6,386 bases of DNA from Bryobacterales bacterium. GTDB lineage: Bacteria > Acidobacteriota > Terriglobia > Bryobacterales > Bryobacteraceae. Of this stretch, positions 1 to 4,598 are shown piece by piece. The notes under the pieces are model-generated. The model saw only the letters and a program-made list of their open reading frames with translations, searched no databases and was not told the DNA's origin. Position 1 is the first letter of the stretch; each line of letters starts with the position of its first letter. The position numbers were made by a program, and so were the translations under genes. The stretch spans positions 1-6,386 of the forward strand of contig JANXQZ010000912.1 of NCBI GenBank assembly GCA_025353235.1, in the 5' to 3' direction.

Positions 1-1650
1 CCCGAAGAGCGTTTCCACCGGTAACGCCCGATATGGAAAGCCAGCTCCCGGAGGAATCTGTACGTCCAGGACCGCTACGGCGCCAGCCTCGGGACTGGCA
101 TCGGCTTCGACCAGCGTGTAGGTTTGCGGGCTCTTCGTGAGGAGCGTCGTGGGATTGGTGTCCGCGCCGAACCAGACGATCGTGTTGCCGTTCGCGAGCC
201 GCTGGGCGGCGCCCACTCTATCGGCGTATTTGTAAACCGGAGCTCCACCGCTCGTTCCTACCTGGTGACGATACTCCCATACCTTGGCCGCAGTCATCTT
301 GTTCCAGTCGAGGGCGAGTTCCAGTGCGCGGGTATACAGCCCGCCTTCAGCCGCCGGCCTGCCGTTTCCATTGTCGAAGAGGAGGAGGTTTCCGTTGTCG
401 AGCATACGGGCGTAATGCTCGTGATAGAACCTGTCGCTTGGGTTGGGGAAGGTAAAGTCGCTCTTGAATCTGCCGATCCGCCAGGCGATTCGGTCCAACT
501 GCGGCGAGATCGCGATCACGGTGTCCAGGTGCCTCATCGACATGAGGATCACCCTCGTCGGCGCGACCTGGAGGGAGTTCGCGTGCATCCACTCCTCGGC
601 CTGGGGCGAAGCTCCCGCGCAAGGGTACCCGCTGATGGAATCGGAGTTGGCTCCCGGTCCCGGATCGGAGTTTGCCGCGTTCGTCCTCTCGGTCAATGGA
701 TCGAGGAAATTGAAGGGGTCCCACACGATCTCGTCTGTTCCCGCCGCGGGGTTCCAGCGGCGAATGACGCTCCCCGCTTGCAGCCGCTTGCCCTGCGGGG
801 CCTTGCCCGCGTCGAAGAACGGGTCCTTGAAGACAATGCCAAGGTGGAGGACCGTGCCGCGGATACCGTCGGCGCCGGGAAGAAGCTGTTCATGCCAGTC
901 GTTTCCCTGCCCCCAGATCCAGCCCGCCGGACCGGGCGAGATCGTCGGCGGCGTCACGCTGCAAGTGGGTGGGCTTTCGGCGAGAAGTGTCCCGTCGGGC
1001 GTGATCGCACGATAGAAATTGTCCGTGGCCGTCGGACCTCCCGTTCCTGCGTCCCCAATGAGAATATTCCCATTTCGCTCCCGAACGATCGATCCCACCG
1101 TGTCGACCTGCAGTACGCCGGAGGCGTTGCTCGGAGCGTTGTTGTAGTACCAGACGATCTGCGGCGCATCGGAGGAGTGGAGATCCATGCCCACGTAGCC
1201 CCGGAAGCCCACCTCGTTGTGCTGCAGTATGACTATGGGCGCCGTAGTACGTCCTGTGAGCGTATACGTGTTCTTCGACAAGGGCACTGGAAGGGGGCCG
1301 GTCGTGAAGGTCCCGTTCGCGGTTCCCGCCGGACCGCCATGACGGTCAAACGCGTCCACCGCGTAGGTGTAGGTCATGTTTGCCCTGAGCCTTCCGATCG
1401 TGATCGTGGTTGAGCCAGTGGCGGAGACTTGGGTGACGCGCGAAACCAGCGGGTCGACGCCCGGCGCCTGGTATGTGATGATCACATGCGCCACGCTACT
1501 GTCGGTCGTCACCTGGACATCGACGATCAACGAATTGTCGGGCCTCACCGAGGCGCTTGTGTTTGAGATGTTGGCCCATCCAAGGCTTGCCGTCAGGAGC
1601 ACGGCTGCCGCCGCAGCTGCGAAGTCAATAATGGTGCGATAAACTCTCAT
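1..1650 (-). CDS. Arylsulfotransferase (ASST) family secreted protein, C-terminal end cut by window edge
   Basis: The reading frame runs from ATG at 1650 to the left edge without a stop (550 codons). Residues 1-26 form a signal peptide (basic start, Ala-rich core, cleavage near GWA/N) with no lipobox. Residues about 29-103 look like a fibronectin III or Ig-like sandwich. The rest is a propeller with recurring NGN strand turns (193-195, 419-421, 487-489). Family evidence is strong: DWHEQ with H253, WMHANS with H356, MRH with R373, and EHYARM with H412 exactly 13 residues before FDNGNGR. These match E. coli AssT His252, His356, Arg374 and the sulfated His436 as I recall them. Known family members move sulfate from one phenol ester to another in the periplasm without PAPS. 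The end, YRALPVETLF, resembles the AssT C-terminus, so only a few codons are probably missing. It is the last gene seen in a three-gene operon, 26 bases after the previous stop. Its only cysteines are C230 and C344, so the short-range disulfide of E. coli AssT is absent. The family call is firm; the substrate is unknown. Confidence 0.9.
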   Translation of the reverse strand, partial: MRVYRTIIDFAAAAAAVLLTASLGWANISNTSASVRPDNSLIVDVQVTTDSSVAHVIITYQAPGVDPLVSRVTQVSATGSTTITIGRLRANMTYTYAVDAFDRHGGPAGTANGTFTTGPLPVPLSKNTYTLTGRTTAPIVILQHNEVGFRGYVGMDLHSSDAPQIVWYYNNAPSNASGVLQVDTVGSIVRERNGNILIGDAGTGGPTATDNFYRAITPDGTLLAESPPTCSVTPPTISPGPAGWIWGQGNDWHEQLLPGADGIRGTVLHLGIVFKDPFFDAGKAPQGKRLQAGSVIRRWNPAAGTDEIVWDPFNFLDPLTERTNAANSDPGPGANSDSISGYPCAGASPQAEEWMHANSLQVAPTRVILMSMRHLDTVIAISPQLDRIAWRIGRFKSDFTFPNPSDRFYHEHYARMLDNGNLLLFDNGNGRPAAEGGLYTRALELALDWNKMTAAKVWEYRHQVGTSGGAPVYKYADRVGAAQRLANGNTIVWFGADTNPTTLLTKSPQTYTLVEADASPEAGAVAVLDVQIPPGAGFPYRALPVETLFG

Positions 1651-1657
1651 AGACCTA

Positions 1658-1663
1658 TCCTTT
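1658..1663 (-). promoter_or_regulatory. Ribosome binding site of the ASST gene
   Basis: AAAGGA lies 7 bases before the ATG at 1650, and a second AAGGA lies just upstream (1664-1668). This supports the chosen start, which also begins a well-formed signal peptide. It sits in the 26-base gap after the beta-helix gene, with no room for a separate promoter, so co-transcription is likely. Confidence 0.6.
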
Positions 1664-1676
1664 TCCTTGTCTTCAG

Positions 1677-3257
1677 CTACTCATCGCGCGAAGCCCCGGT
1701 AACGGCGCTCCAGGCACCTGCGTAGTGATCCACGGCCTCGCCATAGTTCCCCAAGGCCGAACTGCTATCGCCCTTCGCCAACTCCGACATGGCTTGCACG
1801 CACCCGCGCTTGGGGGGCGCGGCCGGATTCGAGTTCGTGCAGTTCGCATCACCCATGGCGACCAGCGTGATCGAGCGATCCGCAAAGAGCAGGTTCTGGA
1901 TGTAATCCAACTGCGTCCGGTCGACAATCAGTTCAGCCAAGGCATTGACCACGGTCCCGTGGAGATCGAACACCTGCGTTCCGCGCTGCGGGTTGAGGTG
2001 GTTGCCGTCAGCCTGCCACAACGAGTTGTCCAAGGAACGTGACAACGGGCCGATAACCTGCTGAGTCAACTTAACCGCGCCGTTTTTGGGCACAAGCAGC
2101 TCGAATTGAGCCAGAACAGTGACTAACATTCCTACCGGGCTTCTCCCATTCAAGACCAGCTCATACGCGCCGATGTCGCAGTGAGGACCCTGCGGCCGCA
2201 AGATGTGGCGTTGGTCGTCCAGCGTGCAAATCGGATCTAGGCCCCTATCGATGGCTGCGCTTCCGGGTAGCAGGGCCATCGTGGAAGTGAGGCCCCCGTT
2301 TTTCGCGAGTGGCGCAAGCCGTGGGTCGCCAAATCCTCCGACACAGGAGAAGATCGATGGCGGCCATTGCAGATTTCCGCCTCCATCAATGATTGGGCCG
2401 GAGCAGTTTCGTGCGAAGGGCGACAAAAGGCTGCCTGGATTGGCCACGATGCTGTTGGCCACGATCAAAGATCCTGATCCCTGCGATGAAGCTCCCCTGG
2501 CGGATATGTTGCCCGCGACCCCGGAAGGAGCGCGCCCGGCGTTTAGAGTACTGTTGAAGATCTCGGAAATGCCGAAGCCGGCGGCAAAATAAATGTTGCC
2601 GCCTTCACCGCTGATGAGGCCGTTATCGGTGAAGGTGCTATTCGAGACAATCAAGTAGCCCTCGTTATAAATGGCCCCGCCCTGAGTGGCACTGTTGAAG
2701 AGGAATGTACTCCCGTGAACGACCAGATACGAAAGGCGCGGGTTATAGATGGCCCCGCCCCCAAAGGCTGAGTTGCCCTCGAAGTAGGAGTCCGATACGT
2801 CCAGGAGGCAGTTGGTGGCCGACGTATTATCGCAGTAGATCGCGCCTCCCGCGTTGGGAACACCGTTGCGGGCGTGATTATTCAGAAATGTCGTGTTGTG
2901 GACGATTACCGTCTGACCGACATCATAAATCGCGCTGTCCGATGCATTTTTAAGCGTGATGTTGTTTAAGGAAAGCGGGCAACTCCCCAGGCAATTTACA
3001 AATAACAGTCCGGGGCCGTTTGACAGCGTCACTACCCCAGCGCCATCGATGTTTGTGGGCCACTGGATGGGCACCGGGTTGGACAACGTAATCACACCGC
3101 TGCAGCTAAACGTCACGTTGCCGCCGCCGGCGACGGCCGCCAACAAGTGAGGTTCGTCGCATGTGCCCACGACCCCTGCGGCGTGTGCCACGGGCGTGAA
3201 CAAAAAAGCCGACGCTATGAGCGCGACAGGCAACAGTGAGTTGTTCTTGATCGTCAT
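1677..3257 (-). CDS. Secreted right-handed beta-helix protein with choice-of-anchor Q region and helical tail
   Basis: This 526-residue protein has a signal peptide (residues 1-26, cleavage at AHA/A). Residues about 45-300 are a parallel beta-helix of the Pmp/pectate-lyase type: GGAIY occurs at 137-141, 167-171 and 193-197, with STF and FxxN-type turns between them, as in chlamydial Pmp repeats. Residues 309-366 carry the choice-of-anchor Q signature: DPRLAPLAKNGG, LLPGSAAIDRG, DDQR, LRPQG and CDIGAYE. Such proteins usually end soon afterwards in a sorting signal. Here about 160 more residues follow, largely helical, including LDNSLWQADGNHL, VFDLHGTVVNAL and a final AVDHYAGAW. I recall similar DHY..AW tails in other large exported proteins but cannot name the domain. 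No catalytic residues are evident, so surface adhesion or carbohydrate binding is more likely than lyase activity. It is the middle gene of the operon. Secretion and fold are well supported; the role is unknown. Confidence 0.88.
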   Translation of the reverse strand: MTIKNNSLLPVALIASAFLFTPVAHAAGVVGTCDEPHLLAAVAGGGNVTFSCSGVITLSNPVPIQWPTNIDGAGVVTLSNGPGLLFVNCLGSCPLSLNNITLKNASDSAIYDVGQTVIVHNTTFLNNHARNGVPNAGGAIYCDNTSATNCLLDVSDSYFEGNSAFGGGAIYNPRLSYLVVHGSTFLFNSATQGGAIYNEGYLIVSNSTFTDNGLISGEGGNIYFAAGFGISEIFNSTLNAGRAPSGVAGNISARGASSQGSGSLIVANSIVANPGSLLSPFARNCSGPIIDGGGNLQWPPSIFSCVGGFGDPRLAPLAKNGGLTSTMALLPGSAAIDRGLDPICTLDDQRHILRPQGPHCDIGAYELVLNGRSPVGMLVTVLAQFELLVPKNGAVKLTQQVIGPLSRSLDNSLWQADGNHLNPQRGTQVFDLHGTVVNALAELIVDRTQLDYIQNLLFADRSITLVAMGDANCTNSNPAAPPKRGCVQAMSELAKGDSSSALGNYGEAVDHYAGAWSAVTGASRDE

Positions 3258-3261
3258 CGTA

Positions 3262-3267
3262 TCCTCC
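3262..3267 (-). promoter_or_regulatory. Ribosome binding site of the beta-helix gene
   Basis: GGAGGA lies 4 bases before the ATG at 3257, inside the 22-base gap after the stop of the 290-residue gene. It is a near-perfect Shine-Dalgarno core and fixes the start, which opens directly into a signal peptide. Confidence 0.7.
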
Positions 3268-3279
3268 GACTACTGAATC

Positions 3280-4152
3280 TCAAAAGACGCCTCGGGTCCC
3301 GTCCCCCCAAGCCCAAGTCCGCCCGCTGAACTGGTCATATACTTCCGCCGTAGCAACGCACGCCGAGGGCGCCGCCGCACCCGGCAGTATGGTGATCACC
3401 GGACGCAACTCCGCACGCTGCCCGAAGTGCGCCACCAAGCTCGTACCCGCGACATCCAGAAAGTCCGCGTGTCCCGTGCCCAGGTTCACCATCTTGGGCG
3501 CGGGCCCCGCCGGGTGGCCAAGTTTGTCGACGAAGCTCAACTGAGCGATGCACATCACTCCTCGGACCGGTTCGGGAGGCCAGGCGACGACATTCAGGCG
3601 CAGCACCTGCCCCCAAGCTACCCCCTGTAGCGGGAAACTCGGCAATGGCGGCCATGCAATCGCGCCGGGCGCGAGCACCAGGCTGAAGCCGCTGAAGGTA
3701 TCCACAATCTCGGCGTTCGCCAGACATGAAGGGGCGCCACCACCGGGAGAGGGCAGCAGCGTCACGACCGGCAGCACCTCAATCCGCTCGAGGAGTGGAG
3801 TGGGCGGCCAAATTAGGGTGCTGCCGTTCAGATCGAGGGAATCGCCTTCGCCGGCGCGGAGGTTGACAGTTTTCGTTGGCCCCACCGGTTCACCGCTGCT
3901 GGTCGCAAATCCAAGCTGCGCGATGCAGAACGGATCGTACGGGGGAACCGGTTGGGGCTTGTAAGCGATAATGCTTAATCGCAGCGTCTGGCTCGGGGCT
4001 ATCCCGATCATGCCGAACTCTATGGCGTTGGGTGATGGCGAGCCGGACGTCGTGGTGGAATTAACGGAGTAGGTGGCCGGTAGCGCGAGTGCGCTGGACG
4101 CGAGGCTACTCGTAAGTAAAAGCACTTGGATTGCTCTTCGAGATCGAATCAT
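3280..4152 (-). CDS. Secreted protein with two tandem two-cysteine beta domains, function unknown
   Basis: This is a 290-residue exported protein that I cannot assign to a named family. Residues 1-23 are a signal peptide (RSRR start, Leu/Ser core, cleavage at ALA/L). The mature part is a duplication of roughly 110 residues. Copy A (about 48-159) and copy B (about 176-281) share the order GxAxxQxLRL, then CIAQLxF, GxPxGP, VNLxxG, a D-rich FLD/SLDL step, RxExxPVxTxLP, a second Cys, AxAEVxDxFSG. The cysteine pairs are C76/C143 and C201/C265, 67 and 64 residues apart, suggesting one disulfide per domain after export. The strand-like alternation suggests beta sandwiches. WPPxP motifs occur at 115-119, 167-171 and 191-195. 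I see no catalytic motif, so a binding or structural role is the likeliest guess. It is the first clear gene of the operon, with the beta-helix gene 22 bases downstream. Confidence 0.82.
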   Translation of the reverse strand: MIRSRRAIQVLLLTSSLASSALALPATYSVNSTTTSGSPSPNAIEFGMIGIAPSQTLRLSIIAYKPQPVPPYDPFCIAQLGFATSSGEPVGPTKTVNLRAGEGDSLDLNGSTLIWPPTPLLERIEVLPVVTLLPSPGGGAPSCLANAEIVDTFSGFSLVLAPGAIAWPPLPSFPLQGVAWGQVLRLNVVAWPPEPVRGVMCIAQLSFVDKLGHPAGPAPKMVNLGTGHADFLDVAGTSLVAHFGQRAELRPVITILPGAAAPSACVATAEVYDQFSGRTWAWGDGTRGVF

Positions 4153-4160
4153 GATGACAT

Positions 4161-4166
4161 TCCTCT
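4161..4166 (-). promoter_or_regulatory. Ribosome binding site of the 290-residue secreted protein
   Basis: AGAGGA lies 8 bases before the ATG at 4152. It overlaps the TAG (4165-4167) that ends the small open frame starting at 4365, so any translation of that frame would stop on this site and could influence initiation here. The motif is seen; the coupling is inference. Confidence 0.55.
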
Positions 4167-4207
4167 ATAAGGACCTGTTATCGAGAACGTTGTCGGCCCA
4201 CGTTAGC

Positions 4208-4365
4208 TCACAATAAGAGAGCGTCCAGCGGGTTCTGTGCGATAGAGACCTGGGTGATGCGCCAAACGTAGACGCACCAAACGTTGATGCACGGCTTGCC
4301 GTGAGCAGCAGGGCTGCCTTAGCGGGCGCGCTGTGAAAGATGCAACAACGGATTCTTGTAGACAT
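4208..4365 (-). pseudogene. Degraded 5' fragment of an ASST-like gene
   Basis: From an ATG at 4365 the minus strand encodes a basic start and hydrophobic stretch ending in ALLLTAS, close to AVLLTAS in the signal peptide of the ASST gene at 1650. The DNA at 4293-4317 matches 1584-1608 at 22 of 25 bases. In a different frame, 4264 to 4208 encodes WRITQVSIAQNPLDALLL then TGA. That aligns without gaps with the mature ASST start, ISNTSASVRPDNSL (I, S, P and L shared, the rest mostly similar). So signal peptide and mature N-terminus are in order but one frame apart, with a tandem repeat between them, and the sequence then stops. This fits a truncated, frame-shifted paralogue. The alternative is a 66-residue leader ORF (4365 to 4165) that happens to carry a signal-like segment. 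The ATG has no good ribosome binding site. Confidence 0.4.
4255..4290. repeat. 15-base imperfect tandem repeat, about 2.4 copies
   Basis: Unit 1 is TGATGCGCCAAACGT (4255-4269) and unit 2 is AGACGCACCAAACGT (4270-4284), 12 of 15 bases identical. A partial third copy, TGATGC (4285-4290), matches unit 1 exactly. The repeat lies where the ASST-like remnant changes frame, so slippage here may belong to its decay. It could instead be a pair of binding sites, since the ACCAAACGT/GCCAAACGT core recurs at 15-base spacing. Confidence 0.7.
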
Positions 4366-4436
4366 ATACTTGCGTGCCGCCTATCTCTCGAAGGCCGCAT
4401 TCCTAACGGCGGTAGCCGAAGCTTCATGGAACTCGC

Positions 4437-4458
4437 CTCCCCCGCGGTGGCGGGTGAG
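4437..4458. repeat. Imperfect inverted repeat in the divergent region
   Basis: CCCGC (4441-4445) and GCGGG (4450-4454) form a perfect 5-bp stem around a 4-base loop. Beyond one mismatch the stem extends with CTC (4437-4439) and GAG (4456-4458). No T-run follows on either strand, so an intrinsic terminator is unlikely. It could be an operator or a chance GC hairpin. Confidence 0.35.
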
Positions 4459-4586
4459 ATGAAGTATGCAGGCTCACGGCGCGAGTTTCTATAGCCGAGT
4501 GATTAAAAGAAGGCCGCGAGCTAAGCGTCCGCAAACAAGAGGGATCGCGAAGCAAGTTACGAGCAGTTGTGATAAGCTCTACAAAC

Positions 4587-4591
4587 GGAGG
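4587..4591 (+). promoter_or_regulatory. Ribosome binding site that sets the GTG start of the regulator gene
   Basis: GGAGG lies 7 bases before GTG at 4599. The frame is open back to a TGA at 4500, and no ATG occurs between that stop and the DNA-binding domain. This site therefore decides the start, and the resulting protein begins about 10 residues before the winged-helix domain, as usual in the family. Confidence 0.75.
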
Positions 4592-4598
4592 CGCTGTT

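Larger units (their letters stand above)
4366..4598. other. Divergent intergenic region between secreted-protein operon and regulator gene
   Basis: Together with the remnant at 4208-4365 this makes about 446 bases (4153-4598) without a confident intact gene. It should hold the promoters of both divergent units. I searched both strands for a -35/-10 pair with 16-18 base spacing and found none convincing; isolated TATAG-like (near 4490) and GATAAG-like (4571-4576) hexamers lack good partners. Short minus-strand frames here (ATG at 4427 preceded by GGAGG, and one from 4678) encode basic, low-complexity peptides resembling no family and are not called. Confidence 0.5.

Noticed and set aside
124..1413. 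429-codon plus-strand open frame
   Set aside because: It is antisense to the ASST gene, rich in Arg and Val, and matches no family. The opposite strand carries the complete ASST motif set, so this is a high-GC shadow frame.
2203..2592. 129-codon plus-strand open frame
   Set aside because: It lies antisense to the choice-of-anchor Q region, has no domain or good start context, and is explained by codon bias of the real gene.
1677..3257. Pectate lyase or glycoside hydrolase activity for the beta-helix protein
   Set aside because: The fold repeats fit, but no catalytic Asp/Arg or calcium-binding motif of lyase families is visible, and the choice-of-anchor Q signature points to a surface protein.
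3548..3964. 138-codon plus-strand open frame
   Set aside because: It is antisense to the 290-residue secreted protein, with Ser/Pro/Gly-rich low-complexity translation and no ribosome binding site.
4203..4427. 74-codon minus-strand open frame with GGAGG 8 bases before its ATG
   Set aside because: The ribosome binding site is tempting, but the product is a basic Arg/His/Leu-rich peptide with no recognisable pattern and overlaps the ASST-like remnant in another frame.
4437..4458. Intrinsic terminator
   Set aside because: The hairpin has an 8-bp stem with one mismatch, but no T-run follows on either strand and it lies upstream of both units.
4485..4598. Sigma-70 promoters for the divergent genes
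   Set aside because: TATAG-like and GATAAG-like hexamers are present but lack a -35 partner at 16-18 bases, so calling them would be guesswork.
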